DNA of 58,033 bases from Akkermansia muciniphila (GTDB taxonomy: Bacteria > Verrucomicrobiota > Verrucomicrobiia > Limisphaerales > BJHT01). The translations under genes and the position numbers were made by a program. Location: the NCBI GenBank assembly GCA_945861535.1, contig CAMAUZ010000047.1, positions 1 through 58,033 on the forward strand, read 5' to 3'. The notes under the pieces were generated by a model. It saw only the letters and a program-made list of their open reading frames with translations, was not told the DNA's origin and did no database searches. Positions 8,233-17,062 of this stretch are shown here, piece after piece. The stretch's first letter is position 1. The number at the start of each line of letters is the position of its first letter.

Positions 8233-9504
8233 TTACTGGCTGACGATCAGCGAAGTCGGCTCGGAAGTAATCTTCAACCCGGGGATCGTGATAACTCCGC
8301 TACCATCAGCTTTCCCTTCTCCGTGCGCGCCGACAAAGGTCCATTTGAAAGTCTCACCCGGTCCGAAGTGAGTGTTCTGGATTCGGCGCAGGGACACGTC
8401 CGCAGTCGCTTCCTTCGGAATTTCAAAAGTAGTCTTCAGCGTCGCCGGCGTAGCGAGGAAGAGTGCCATCTCCACCCGGCCTTTGGCATCCGAGATATTC
8501 TTCCAGCGGAAGAAGGCATTGCGCTGACCGGCGGCCTTGCTCTTCAGATCGGCGGGCCAGGGGAGGGTGCCGTTGCCGGATGCGTTGGCGAACACGGGAT
8601 AGGCTTCGTTCTTTTTGACACTCAACCAATCGAAGGAATTGACCAGGTCGTTCACCTTCTCGATGGCGGCGTGGTTGTTGGCGTGGCCGAACGGTCCCCA
8701 ATAAAAATAGAGCGCATACCTCCGGTCGTTCATGGCTTTGACAAACCGGTCGTGGCCGACGGACCAGCCGTCATTCTGGCCGGAGTAGTCGATGGCCACG
8801 GGCGGTTCGGGTAGTTTGACCGACTCCGGGACTGACTGCGGCGGGAAGCCCATGCGATGGGAGGCGTGTTCGATGCCGGCGGGCACATTCGCCTTGATCG
8901 CGGCGAAGACATCGCCGTGACGCAGGCCGATGCCGAGCGTTCCGCTGCCGCCCATCGAGTTGCCGGAGAGATAGACGCGGTTGGGATCAATCGCATATTT
9001 CGCCATGACCCAGCGGATGGAATCCATCACGCGCTTCTCCGCCGGAGTCAGGTTGGGACCACCATTGCGCTGGGTCATTCCAGCGTCACCCATGTGCATG
9101 CCACCCCACCACCAGTCACCTTTGTTCGCGCGGCAGTCGAGATAGAGCGCGTAGAAGTCATCGGGCGAGCGGTAGATGTCGTGATTGCCGACGGTCCGTG
9201 TGCATTTCAAACACGACATCACATCGTGCCCCGCCGAATGGAGCACGACATAGAGCGGGGCGTTGGTGCGCGCGATCTTGGGGTGGACCACGATGAAGGT
9301 ATCGCGCTGCGGCTGTTTGTAGCCCCACTCGGGGCGCACGCCGTGGTGGAACACTTCCACGGGTCGCTGATTGATCAGCAGGTCGTCGAAACTTCCGACC
9401 TTGAGCGTGGGCGCGCTGTCCGCCGGCCAATCGTTCGCCACGGAAACGAGCGGGAGGACGGGTGCCAGAAGCAGAGCCAGGACGACATGGGGCATTCGGT
9501 TCAT
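8233..9504 (-). CDS. Secreted alpha/beta hydrolase (esterase/PHB depolymerase-like)
   Basis: A 423-residue exported protein: signal peptide 1-23 (VVLALLLAPVLPLVSVAN), an alpha/beta hydrolase fold with LYVVLHSAGHD as the oxyanion region, the nucleophile in GNSMGGSG near residue 184, a candidate acid in GQNDGW, and His in FGHANNHAA. Between the core strands it has several Cys and Trp residues (SCLKCT, DWWWGGMHMG). The C-terminal 100 residues (from about 320) form a beta-rich accessory domain. The substrate is not clear; polyester, carbohydrate ester and peptide substrates are all possible for this fold. First gene of a two-gene unit with the LRR protein. Confidence 0.8.
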   Translation of the reverse strand: MNRMPHVVLALLLAPVLPLVSVANDWPADSAPTLKVGSFDDLLINQRPVEVFHHGVRPEWGYKQPQRDTFIVVHPKIARTNAPLYVVLHSAGHDVMSCLKCTRTVGNHDIYRSPDDFYALYLDCRANKGDWWWGGMHMGDAGMTQRNGGPNLTPAEKRVMDSIRWVMAKYAIDPNRVYLSGNSMGGSGTLGIGLRHGDVFAAIKANVPAGIEHASHRMGFPPQSVPESVKLPEPPVAIDYSGQNDGWSVGHDRFVKAMNDRRYALYFYWGPFGHANNHAAIEKVNDLVNSFDWLSVKKNEAYPVFANASGNGTLPWPADLKSKAAGQRNAFFRWKNISDAKGRVEMALFLATPATLKTTFEIPKEATADVSLRRIQNTHFGPGETFKWTFVGAHGEGKADGSGVITIPGLKITSEPTSLIVSQ

Positions 9505-9884
9505 GATTCGCGGTGTTTATCAGGTTCCGCGCGGTTCAAGCCGCCGGTTCTTGGGGGCTAAGACCGCCGGGCACAAAGAGGCTTTCACGCTCTCCGTTGC
9601 CGGCGAGTGTGCGGCCCGAACGCGAGTTGCCAAGGGTATTCTCGACGCCGCGGCGCGGCCCGGTAAGGAGGCGAAGTTTCGGCAGGTGACAAAGCCGAGG
9701 TCGCGCCCAACTCCGCGGCTGCTGCCGGGGAACCAAAGCGCGGGAGAAGGTTGTTCAAGGTTTACAGGCAATCGGCGCGTGTACCCATCAACCGTGTGTG
9801 AAACCCGGCGCGGCACCTGGTCTTGCGCGCAATTTCGGAGAGGGTTTGCCAACGGGCGGGCCGATGGGGACACTCGCGCGTCGC
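9505..9884. other. Gene-free divergent spacer
   Basis: 380 bases between the divergent esterase and deoxyhypusine-synthase-like genes. It probably holds both promoters; no convincing motif, repeat or RNA was seen. Confidence 0.5.
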
Positions 9885-10997
9885 ATGAACGAATATCCTA
9901 CGCCGCTCGATTTGAACCAACTGCGCGTCTATCCGCTGGCGGAGCGCCGCAGCATGGCGCGAATCGAGGACATCCTGGTGGATCCCGATGCGCCGTGTCC
10001 GCCGTGCGAAGATGCGGCACGCGCGATCATCGAGCGCTGCGCGGAACGCATCCTCGCGGCGCGACGGAGCGAGGCGGCGGTGATGTTTATCTACGGCGCG
10101 CATCTGGTGAAGAACGGGGCGGCCGCAATTGTGGAGCACTTGCTCGAGGGCGGCTGGGTGACGCATCTGGCGACCAACGGCGCGGGGAGCATTCACGACT
10201 GGGAGTTCGCGTTTCAAAACTGGTCCACAGAAAGCGTGGAGCAAAATGTCGCGACCGGCACCTTCGGGACGTGGGACGAGACGGGGCGCAACATTCATCT
10301 GGCGCTGCTCGCGGGCGGCGTGCGCGGCGAGGGCTACGGCGTGGCGCTCGGCCGCTTCATTCAGGAAGACGGCGTGACGTTGCCGGAGCCGGCGGAGCTG
10401 GAGCAGTTGTTGCGGGACAATCCGGCGCATCCGCTCGCGCCCGCGCGCGCGGATTTGCTCGTGGCCATGAAAACGCACGGTTTGGCGGCGGGCCGGCACG
10501 AGGTGCGGCATCCGTGGAAACACACGTCGATCTTTGGCCACGCCTTCAAGCATCGCGTGCCGCTGACAGTGCATCCTGGCATCGGCTACGACATCATCGC
10601 CAATCATCCCATGTTCAACGGTGCGGTGATCGGGCGCGCGGCGGGTGTGGATTTTCGGTTGTTCGGCGCGGCGGTCGAGCGGCTGGCCGGCGGCGCGGTG
10701 CTGTCGGTGGGGTCGGCGATCATGGCGCCGCAGGTGTTCGAGAAGAGCCTGAGCTGCGTGAACAATCTGCGTTTGCAGGCGGGGCGGCCGATTGTGAAGG
10801 ACCACAGCTTTTTCGTGGTGGATTTGCAGGACGGCGGCAACTGGGACTGGACCCGGGGCGAGCCGCCGAAGAGCAGCCCGGCCTACTATCTGCGCTTCTG
10901 CAAGAGCTTCTCGCGGATGGGCGGCGCGATGAACTATCTCCAGTGCGACAATGTGGTGTTCGCACATAATTTGCTGGAGCGGTTGCGGCGGGCGTGA
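9885..10997 (+). CDS. Deoxyhypusine-synthase-like conserved protein
   Basis: A 370-residue soluble protein. It has a Rossmann-like pattern: AVMFIYGAHLVKNGAA, GWVTHLATNGAGSIHDWEFA, TVHPGIGYDIIANHP, and a Gly-rich AVLSVGSAIMAPQVFEKSL. The combination G-A-H-x-x-K-N-G, then ATNGAG, then a late conserved basic region resembles the bacterial branch of the deoxyhypusine synthase (NAD-dependent) superfamily, but I cannot see the catalytic Lys context of true DHS with confidence. The reaction is unknown; bacteria lack eIF5A, so another amine or NAD reaction is likely. The ATG at 9885 is chosen because conservation seems to start with TPLDLNQLRVYPLAER. Confidence 0.6.
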   Translation: MNEYPTPLDLNQLRVYPLAERRSMARIEDILVDPDAPCPPCEDAARAIIERCAERILAARRSEAAVMFIYGAHLVKNGAAAIVEHLLEGGWVTHLATNGAGSIHDWEFAFQNWSTESVEQNVATGTFGTWDETGRNIHLALLAGGVRGEGYGVALGRFIQEDGVTLPEPAELEQLLRDNPAHPLAPARADLLVAMKTHGLAAGRHEVRHPWKHTSIFGHAFKHRVPLTVHPGIGYDIIANHPMFNGAVIGRAAGVDFRLFGAAVERLAGGAVLSVGSAIMAPQVFEKSLSCVNNLRLQAGRPIVKDHSFFVVDLQDGGNWDWTRGEPPKSSPAYYLRFCKSFSRMGGAMNYLQCDNVVFAHNLLERLRRA

Positions 10998-11168
10998 GCG
11001 GCCAAGGGAAGGTAATCAGTAATTAGTGATTAGTGAGGTCACCCGCTTGTTACCTGCCCCCTGACTTCTGACTCCTGACTCCTGACTCCCACCTTCATCG
11101 GCCTTGCTTCGAGGGAGGGGATTTCTACAGTGCCGGCGCAGGGCCGGAAGCGGCTACGGGCGATTTTT

Positions 11169-11510
11169 ATGGGCAAAATTGATGTCAACCTGCTGGAAGC
11201 GGGAATGGAATTGGAAGCCGATGCGCGCGAGGCCAAGGGTCTGGTGCTGCTGTCGGCCGGCACGGTCATCACGGAAAAGCACATCGGCATGTTGCAGTCG
11301 TGGGACGTGCCCGAGGTGGCGGTGAAGGGCGCCTCGCAGGCGGATTTGCTGGGGCGCGAGGCGGCAAAGGTGGACCCGGCGAAGCGCGAGGATGTCACCA
11401 GGCAATTGACCGAGCTGTTCCGCCACACCGATCGCGAGGACCCGGCGACGCAGGAAATTTTCCGCCACTGCCTGATCCGCGCCGCCACGGTCGGTCACAG
11501 CTCGCTTTGA
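11169..11510 (+). CDS. Small protein resembling the N-terminal module of HD-GYP proteins
   Basis: A 113-residue protein. LLEAGMELEADAREAKGLVLLSAGTVITEKHIGMLQSWDV matches the short beta-rich module found before HD-GYP and similar signalling domains (the 'LxxGMxLAxDVxxxxGxxLLxxGxxLTxxHI' pattern). It has no catalytic domain of its own. Its stop is one base before the start of the HDOD gene, so the two are translationally coupled and may work as a split version of a fused signalling protein. Confidence 0.65.
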   Translation: MGKIDVNLLEAGMELEADAREAKGLVLLSAGTVITEKHIGMLQSWDVPEVAVKGASQADLLGREAAKVDPAKREDVTRQLTELFRHTDREDPATQEIFRHCLIRAATVGHSSL

Positions 11511-11511
11511 T

Positions 11512-12369
11512 ATGTATTCCAGCGCCACCGCCCTCGTTCGCGGCTCCGACAAGATTGGCTCGCCGCCCGAAGTTTTCGTGCGCCTCAACGAAGCGTTAAA
11601 TCGCGGCAGCTACAGTGTCGATGAACTGGCCGGCATCGTGGCGGCAGACGCGGGGTTGACGGTGCGGTTGCTGTGCGTGGCCAACAGTTCGTTTTTCGGC
11701 TTCTCGCGGAAGATCGTCAATTTGTCCGAAGCCATCGGCGCGATCGGCGTGAACCACCTGCGCGAGCTGGTCACGGCTTCGAGCGTGATCAGCAAGTTCG
11801 GCGCGGTGCCCGGCAACCTGGTGTCGATGGATGCTTTCTGGCGGCACAGCGTCGCGGTGGGATTGGCGGCGCGGATTCTGGCGGGCGCGCGGAAGGAGTT
11901 GAACCTGGAGAATTATTTCATCGCCGGCGTGCTCCACGATGTCGGCCGGCTGGTGATGCTGCTGAAGATGGCGGAGCCGTATCGGCAGGTGATCGAGCGG
12001 TGCCGGGCGTCGGGAGAGCTGCTGTATGTGGTGGAACGCGAGCGCTTCGGATTCGATCACGCCGCCGTGGGCGAGGCGCTGCTCCTGCAGTGGAATTTGT
12101 CGCCGATGCTGGCGGAGGCGGTGGGCGCGCATCACGCGCCGAAGAACGCCGAGCGGCACGCCATGTGTGCGGCGATGGTGCATCTCGGGGATGTGCTGGC
12201 GCACGCGCTGGAACTGGGCGGGAGCGGCGAACGGTTTGTGCCGCGGATTTCGCCGGTCGCGTGGGCTCGCTTTGGGCTACATCCGAGCGTGCTCGGAACG
12301 GTGATGGAGCAACTCGATCAGCAATATCAGCAGATGGTTTCGCTGATTGTGACGGGGACGGGGAAGTAG
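11512..12369 (+). CDS. HDOD domain signalling protein
   Basis: A 285-residue protein. The HDOD hallmarks are visible: LPPEVF-like start (IGSPPEVFVRLNEAL), DAGLTVRLLCVANSSFFGFSRKI, LSEAIGAIGVNHLRELV, FWRHSVAVGLAARIL, and the degenerate HD motif in IAGVLHDVGRLVML with FGFDHAAVGEALL and VGAHHAP. HDOD proteins are HD-superfamily members involved in regulation of motility, biofilm or DNA stress; here several metal-binding His/Asp residues are kept (HDVGR, HHAP), so weak hydrolase activity cannot be excluded. Coupled to the small protein upstream. Confidence 0.85.
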   Translation: MYSSATALVRGSDKIGSPPEVFVRLNEALNRGSYSVDELAGIVAADAGLTVRLLCVANSSFFGFSRKIVNLSEAIGAIGVNHLRELVTASSVISKFGAVPGNLVSMDAFWRHSVAVGLAARILAGARKELNLENYFIAGVLHDVGRLVMLLKMAEPYRQVIERCRASGELLYVVERERFGFDHAAVGEALLLQWNLSPMLAEAVGAHHAPKNAERHAMCAAMVHLGDVLAHALELGGSGERFVPRISPVAWARFGLHPSVLGTVMEQLDQQYQQMVSLIVTGTGK

Positions 12370-12595
12370 CCATGCGGTGGGTGCGGGAGGCGCGAGGAAT
12401 GGGGGGGAGGTTCGTGGTTCCGTGACCTGCGGGGTGGGGACGGCTCGTCCGCTCAGGATTGGCGGAGACACGCTGTCCCCGCTTGGTTCGCGCGCGAGTG
12501 CGCCCGGCCGCGGACGCAAGAGATGCCCGCTGTCACGGGTACACCGGATCATCCCAAACGATTGATCCTACCCGGGTCGCCCCACACTCGAGCCG

Positions 12596-12970
12596 TCACT
12601 TCTTCGCTCCAAAATGCGGATTCGCCGCGAAGGCAAACTCCGCCACCACGCGCCCGCCAATCAGATGCTCCTGGATGATCCGCTCCAGCACCGGCGGATG
12701 ACACGAGTGATACCAAACGCCTTCCGGATAAACCACTGCCACCGGCCCCTGCACGCACACCCGCAGACAATTCGCCTTCGTCCGAAACACCAGCGGTTCC
12801 GGCCCCACCAGCTTCAGCTCCTTCAACCGCGCCTTCAGAAACTCCCACGCCGCCAGCCCCGCCTCCTTGGCGCAACACTTCGCCTCCGTCTGATCCGCGC
12901 ACAAAAAAATGTGCCGCCGATAGTGCTCCAGCCCGAGGCTCGCCACCGCTGATTTCAGTTCTGTTTCCAT
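12596..12970 (-). CDS. Thioredoxin-like [2Fe-2S] ferredoxin
   Basis: A 124-residue protein with a thioredoxin-fold ferredoxin pattern: [16 protein letters not shown] early, then [21 protein letters not shown]. The Cys pairs (in LC...CC and CLRVC) are placed as in the Aquifex/Clostridium-type 2Fe-2S ferredoxins, which carry single electrons in the cytoplasm. The start is set at the ATG at 12970 because upstream sequence in the frame (to 13078) does not look like protein and would crowd the upstream gene. It shares strand with the PIN-like gene, about 100 bases apart. Confidence 0.85.
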   Translation of the reverse strand: METELKSAVASLGLEHYRRHIFLCADQTEAKCCAKEAGLAAWEFLKARLKELKLVGPEPLVFRTKANCLRVCVQGPVAVVYPEGVWYHSCHPPVLERIIQEHLIGGRVVAEFAFAANPHFGAKK

Positions 12971-13074
12971 AAAATTTTCCAATCCGCCAATGCGCGCGCG
13001 TTCGTGCGACCCACGACCGGTTCCGTCAAGCGCCGCACGCCATCGCGGTTCGTGTCCGAGCATCCAGTTCGCCA

Positions 13075-13764
13075 TCATTCGACGCGTCCCAGACCCGTCT
13101 CGCCAGTGATCCGAGGTGCGCCCGCACCCGGCGGAACGCTTTGATCAGGGTAAGTCACGGTCTCTTTTTCGCCGATGCTGAGGTGCCCGTCTTTGCTCAG
13201 CGCTTCGATCAGCTTGACCACATCCGCCTCAGTCGCGGTCTTGCCGCAGACGGCGAGCAAATGACTCATCAGGGTCTTCTTGCGTTTGGGCCGGGTGGCG
13301 GCGTTTTTGCGCAAATGCCCGAGGACGCGGGGCAGTAGATCCTCCGACGGAGCCGACGGCGACTTGGTCCGTCCGGGAACGGCCAGGGAAGCAAAATCAT
13401 CGTGCCGGAGAACGCGCAATTGTTGGCTGCGCAGATGTTCGACCAAAGGCTCAAATCCGTTGTCTTTGGAGATGATGTGAAAACTGGCGGTCGGGTTCGT
13501 CAACACCGCCCGGCCCAGGTAATAGGCGAGGGCGAAGTCCAGCGCGTTCCTGCCGGACGAAGTCAGCCGGATGAGCTGCACCGTGGCCGCGTGCGCCATG
13601 AGCTTCTCCACCAACGCCACATCCAGCTTGGTTTGCTGGGCACCCAAGAGGAACGTGAAGTGGAACGACTCGGCGCCGATCAACGCGGCGTCAACCGGAT
13701 GGATGTTTTCGCAATCGACGAAAACATGGTGCTTGGGCGCTGGCGGCGGGGTGAGAGTGGACAT
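13075..13764 (-). CDS. PIN/NYN-like ribonuclease domain protein
   Basis: A 229-residue protein. The first 130 residues have the PIN/NYN pattern of spaced acidic residues: [14 protein letters not shown], then [16 protein letters not shown], then [16 protein letters not shown]. These Asp residues would coordinate Mg2+ or Mn2+ for RNA cleavage. The C-terminal 90 residues contain a Lys/Arg-rich stretch (RPKRKK) and a small helical domain that may bind nucleic acid. The target is unknown. No antitoxin-like partner is adjacent, so this is not an obvious VapC toxin. Confidence 0.7.
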   Translation of the reverse strand: MSTLTPPPAPKHHVFVDCENIHPVDAALIGAESFHFTFLLGAQQTKLDVALVEKLMAHAATVQLIRLTSSGRNALDFALAYYLGRAVLTNPTASFHIISKDNGFEPLVEHLRSQQLRVLRHDDFASLAVPGRTKSPSAPSEDLLPRVLGHLRKNAATRPKRKKTLMSHLLAVCGKTATEADVVKLIEALSKDGHLSIGEKETVTYPDQSVPPGAGAPRITGETGLGRVE

Positions 13765-13911
13765 AGGTCATCAGATCGAGTGCGAGTTCAAACACGAATC
13801 ACTCGAATGCAAAAGGGTAAAGCGCGTGTTCCAATGTCCGCCACCTCCCCAGCTCCCATCCTCCTTCACGCCGCCTTGCCCATCCCCGCGCCCGGTGGCT
13901 ATGCTCCGCGC

Positions 13912-15240
13912 ATGAAATTTCAATCTCCACGTCCCGTGCCCCGCCACCTCCTTCCCGCGCTCGCGCTCGCCGCCCTCACCCTGCTCGCCCCGCGCGCCAC
14001 CGCCGCGCAATGGCCCTCGTGGCGCGGGCCGAACGGCGACGGCACTTCGCCCGAAAAGACTCTCCCGCTCAAATGGAGTCCCACCCAAAATGTGAAATGG
14101 AAGACGCCCCTGCCCGAGCCAGGCGACTCCTCGCCCATTGTCTGGGACGACAAAATTTTCATCACCCAATCGTTCGAAGCCGAGGGCGGCCGCACCGTGC
14201 TGTGCTTCGATCGGGCGACCGGCAAGCAGCTCTGGAAACAGGGCACGACTTGGAAAAAGCCCGAGAAACGCTACGGCAAGAACCCCTACTGCGCGGCCTC
14301 GCCCGTCACTGACGGCACGCGGGTCATCGCCTTCTTTGGTTCGGCCGGCCTCTTCTGCTGGGACATGAACGGCCGCGAACTGTGGCGTCGCGACCTCGGC
14401 CAGCACGAACACGAATGGGCCTACGCCGCCTCGCCCCTCATCCACGGCGACCTCTGCATTCTCTACTTCGGTCCCGGCCTGAAAGCCCGCCTCGTGGGGC
14501 TGGATAAAAACTCCGGCAAGACGCTCTGGGAGTCCGCCGAGCCCGCCATCGTTCCGCGCCGCCGCACCGATGGTTTTCAAGGTCAGGAAAAAGGCGGGAT
14601 GGTTGGCTCGTTCACCACACCCATCATCGTGCGGGCCGGCGACCGCGATGAACTCATTCACACCTATCCCCAGCAAACGCGCGCCCTTGACCCGCTCACC
14701 GGCAAGCCGCTCTGGAATTGCGACGGCCTCAACGAACTCGTCTATGCCTCCCCCATCCACGGCCGCGGCGTGCTCGTGGGGATGGGCGGCTACCTTGGGA
14801 CCAGTATCGCGGTCAAGACCGGCGGCACCGGGGATGTCACCGCGTCGCATCGGCTGTGGCAGAGCGTCCGCACCAAGAACCGGCTCGGCAGCGGCGTGGT
14901 TTTTGGCGACCACGTTTACGTCCTCAACAGCGACGGCATTGCCGAATGTCTCGAACTCACCACCGGAAAATCCCTCTGGCAGGAACGCGTGAAAGGCTCC
15001 GGCCCGCAAGGCGACTCGTGGTCCTCGATGATCCTCGCCGGCGACCACATTCTCGTGCTCAACAAATCCGGCGACACGCTCGTGCTCAAGGCCAGCCCGA
15101 CGTTCCAGCTCGTCGGAGTCAACTCCCTCGGCAACGAAACCTGCAACGCCTCGCACGCCCTCAGCAACGGCGATCTCTTCATCCGCACCCACAAAAACCT
15201 CTGGTGCATCCGCGACGCGCAGAAGGCCGCCGCGCCGTAG
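13912..15240 (+). CDS. Exported PQQ-like beta-propeller protein
   Basis: A 442-residue protein: signal peptide 1-30 (LLPALALAALTLLAPRATA, then AQWPSWRGPNGDG) and repeated blades with the W-motif (VLCFDRATGKQLWKQ, LVGLDKNSGKTLWES, TRALDPLTGKPLWNCD, CLELTTGKSLWQE). WPSWRGPNGDG at the mature start is typical of the Verrucomicrobia/Planctomycetes PQQ-like family. Because the propeller lacks a clear dehydrogenase domain, it is more likely a scaffold or binding protein (BamB-like fold) than an alcohol dehydrogenase. The TAG stop lies in the first bases of a palindromic repeat (family H). Confidence 0.87.
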   Translation: MKFQSPRPVPRHLLPALALAALTLLAPRATAAQWPSWRGPNGDGTSPEKTLPLKWSPTQNVKWKTPLPEPGDSSPIVWDDKIFITQSFEAEGGRTVLCFDRATGKQLWKQGTTWKKPEKRYGKNPYCAASPVTDGTRVIAFFGSAGLFCWDMNGRELWRRDLGQHEHEWAYAASPLIHGDLCILYFGPGLKARLVGLDKNSGKTLWESAEPAIVPRRRTDGFQGQEKGGMVGSFTTPIIVRAGDRDELIHTYPQQTRALDPLTGKPLWNCDGLNELVYASPIHGRGVLVGMGGYLGTSIAVKTGGTGDVTASHRLWQSVRTKNRLGSGVVFGDHVYVLNSDGIAECLELTTGKSLWQERVKGSGPQGDSWSSMILAGDHILVLNKSGDTLVLKASPTFQLVGVNSLGNETCNASHALSNGDLFIRTHKNLWCIRDAQKAAAP

Positions 15241-15270
15241 CCGCTGACGTGAGGAGGCGGATTTTCCCAC
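15237..15270. repeat. Family H palindromic element, left end only
   Basis: GTAGCCGCTGACGTGAGGAG followed by GCGGATTTT matches the left ends at 43791 and 49517. The first four bases GTAG supply the stop codon of the PQQ-like gene. Confidence 0.7.
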
Positions 15271-15275
15271 CGGCA

Positions 15276-15372
15276 GGAGCGCGGCGTTCACGCCGCTTCA
15301 CCATCCGCACACCATTTCGCGTTCGCACCCGCGCCGACGCCCCACGTTGAAGCGGCATAAATGCCGCGCTCC
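15276..15372. repeat. Family D palindromic element, copy 1
   Basis: Ends read GGAGCGCGGCGTTCACGCCG and the near-perfect reverse complement CGGCATAAATGCCGCGCTCC. Two better-matched copies sit side by side at 51315-51421 and 51445-51552. Confidence 0.75.
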
Positions 15373-15378
15373 GCAGCG

Positions 15379-15457
15379 GTAGGGCGCGTCTGTCCTCAGC
15401 GCGCCGCTTGCGTGTGCGTACGTCCCGCGGCGCGCTGAGGACAGACACGCCCTACCA
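15379..15457. repeat. Family E palindromic element
   Basis: A 79-base element with ends GTAGGGCGCGTCTGTCCTCA and TGAGGACAGACACGCCCTAC, nearly perfect inverted repeats of about 29 bases. Single copy in the window. Confidence 0.75.
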
Positions 15458-15687
15458 ACGTCGGCGGATGGGCCGAGCCTGCCGCTGGGCAGGGGGCGTC
15501 GGGCGGGCGGACGGTTTGGGGAAAGGTTACGGACGCGCGGCAGCGCATCCCTACCAACGCTCCGGCGCTCTCACCCACGCGGCACTTGCACGGAGGTGGT
15601 CCCTCGCTACAGTGCGCCGCCGTTTGACCCGACCCTGTGCCGCGCGGAATGCCGGCGACGAAACCTTTTAACAAACACGATTTTTTT

Positions 15688-16689
15688 ATGAGTTGGAAAG
15701 TATTGATCACCGCCCGAACGATCACCGAAGTCGGCGCCCACGCGCTGGAAATTCTCCGGAATGCCGGCTGCGAAGTCATCATTCCCGAAAAGCTCGGGCC
15801 GCTGCCCGCGGACGAAATCCTCAAGCTGTTGCCGGGCGTCGATGCCGCGCTGGTCAGCCCGGACGCCTACAACGCCGCCGTGCTCGGCTCCCCCGCCGCC
15901 GCGCAGCTCAAGGCGATCTCGCGCTGGGGCGTGGGCTACGACTCGATCGACATTCCCGCCGCGACGCGGCTCGGCATCGTGGTGGCCTACACGCCGGGGA
16001 TGCTTGACGAGACGGTCGCCGATTACACCTGGGCGCTGCTGCTGGGCATCGCGCGGCGGATTCATCTCGGGCACATGGGCATGGCGGCGGGCAAATGGGC
16101 GCCGGCGTGGGGTCACGATGTGTTCGGCAAAACGCTCGGCGTCGTCGGCTGCGGGCGCATCGGGCAGGCGGTGGTGCGGCGCGCGGCGGGGTTCGGAATG
16201 CGCCTGCTGAGCTACGACGTGATGCCGAATCCAAGCGCGGAGAAACTCGGCGTGAAATTCGTGTCGCTCGACGAACTGCTCGAACAGAGCGACTTCGTTT
16301 CACTGCACGCGGCCTCGACGCCGGGGAATCGCGGGATGCTCGGCGAGGCGCAGTTTCGCAAAATGAAAAAGGCGTCGTATCTCATCAACGCGGGCCGGGG
16401 CGCTCTGATCGACGAGGCGGCGCTGGTGAAGGCGCTCAAGGAAGGGTGGATCGCAGGCGCGGCGCTGGACACGTTCATCCAGGAGCCAATGGCGGCGGAG
16501 CATCCGTTCCGCACCACGCCGAATCTGCTGATCGCGCCGCATCAGGCGTCGTTCGCGCGCGAGACGGGCGAGCGGGTGAGCAACGCGGCGGCGCAGGCGA
16601 TTGTGGATTTGATGCAGGGGCGGCGGCCGCAGTTGCTGGTGAATCCGGACGTGCTGAGTTCGCCGGCGGCGCGGGTGAAGGTGGGGTGA
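15688..16689 (+). CDS. D-2-hydroxyacid dehydrogenase (SerA-like)
   Basis: A 333-residue NAD(P)-dependent dehydrogenase that interconverts a 2-keto acid and a D-2-hydroxyacid. The coenzyme fold is at LGVVGCGRIGQAVVRR. The catalytic Arg is in LINAGRGALIDEAAL and the catalytic His in LLIAPHQASFA; the acidic partner is in the region before it. It lacks the C-terminal ACT domain of many phosphoglycerate dehydrogenases, so the substrate is uncertain. The ATG at 15688 begins MSWKVLITARTI, the usual start of the fold. An HpaI-like aldolase follows 370 bases downstream on the same strand, which hints at sugar-acid or 2-keto-acid metabolism. Confidence 0.88.
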   Translation: MSWKVLITARTITEVGAHALEILRNAGCEVIIPEKLGPLPADEILKLLPGVDAALVSPDAYNAAVLGSPAAAQLKAISRWGVGYDSIDIPAATRLGIVVAYTPGMLDETVADYTWALLLGIARRIHLGHMGMAAGKWAPAWGHDVFGKTLGVVGCGRIGQAVVRRAAGFGMRLLSYDVMPNPSAEKLGVKFVSLDELLEQSDFVSLHAASTPGNRGMLGEAQFRKMKKASYLINAGRGALIDEAALVKALKEGWIAGAALDTFIQEPMAAEHPFRTTPNLLIAPHQASFARETGERVSNAAAQAIVDLMQGRRPQLLVNPDVLSSPAARVKVG

Positions 16690-16725
16690 GGTGGAGCGTG
16701 ACGGAGCGCGGCCCGTGTTCGTGTT

Positions 16726-16939
16726 TAGCCCCAACGGGGCGATGACATATCAGCCCAGGGCAGAGCGCAGCGCCGCCCTGGGTGAGGATGCCAAAAATGG
16801 AACTCAGCCCTGAAGGGGCGTTCCACGGGCGGGTGCAGCGTGGCGCGGAAGATGGGGCGCCCCTTCAGGGCTTTGGCACGTCGCTACGTCAACCCAGGGC
16901 GATGCCCTGGGCTGGTATGAGTCCGCCCCGTTGGGGCTA
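16726..16939. repeat. Family G triple-nested palindromic element
   Basis: Three inverted pairs nest inside each other: outer TAGCCCCAACGGGGCG / CGCCCCGTTGGGGCTA, then CAGCCCAGGGC / GCCCTGGGCTG-type pair, then CCCTGAAGGGGCG / CGCCCCTTCAGGG. No open frame with gene-like features. It fills most of the gap between the dehydrogenase and aldolase genes. Confidence 0.8.
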
Positions 16940-17062
16940 AAAAACTGCCGGCCGATTGGGCCGCCGCAGTTGCTAGGGTGTTGGAAATTTTAGGGCGTTG
17001 TGGTGATGGCGATGCTGCAGCGGGCGGGACGCCCGCGCTCCGGGACGAAGTGAAACAAATTT

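Noticed and set aside
13075-13764. VapC toxin of a toxin-antitoxin pair
   Set aside because: The PIN/NYN-like protein is longer than VapC, has a basic C-terminal part, and no small antitoxin gene overlaps or adjoins it.
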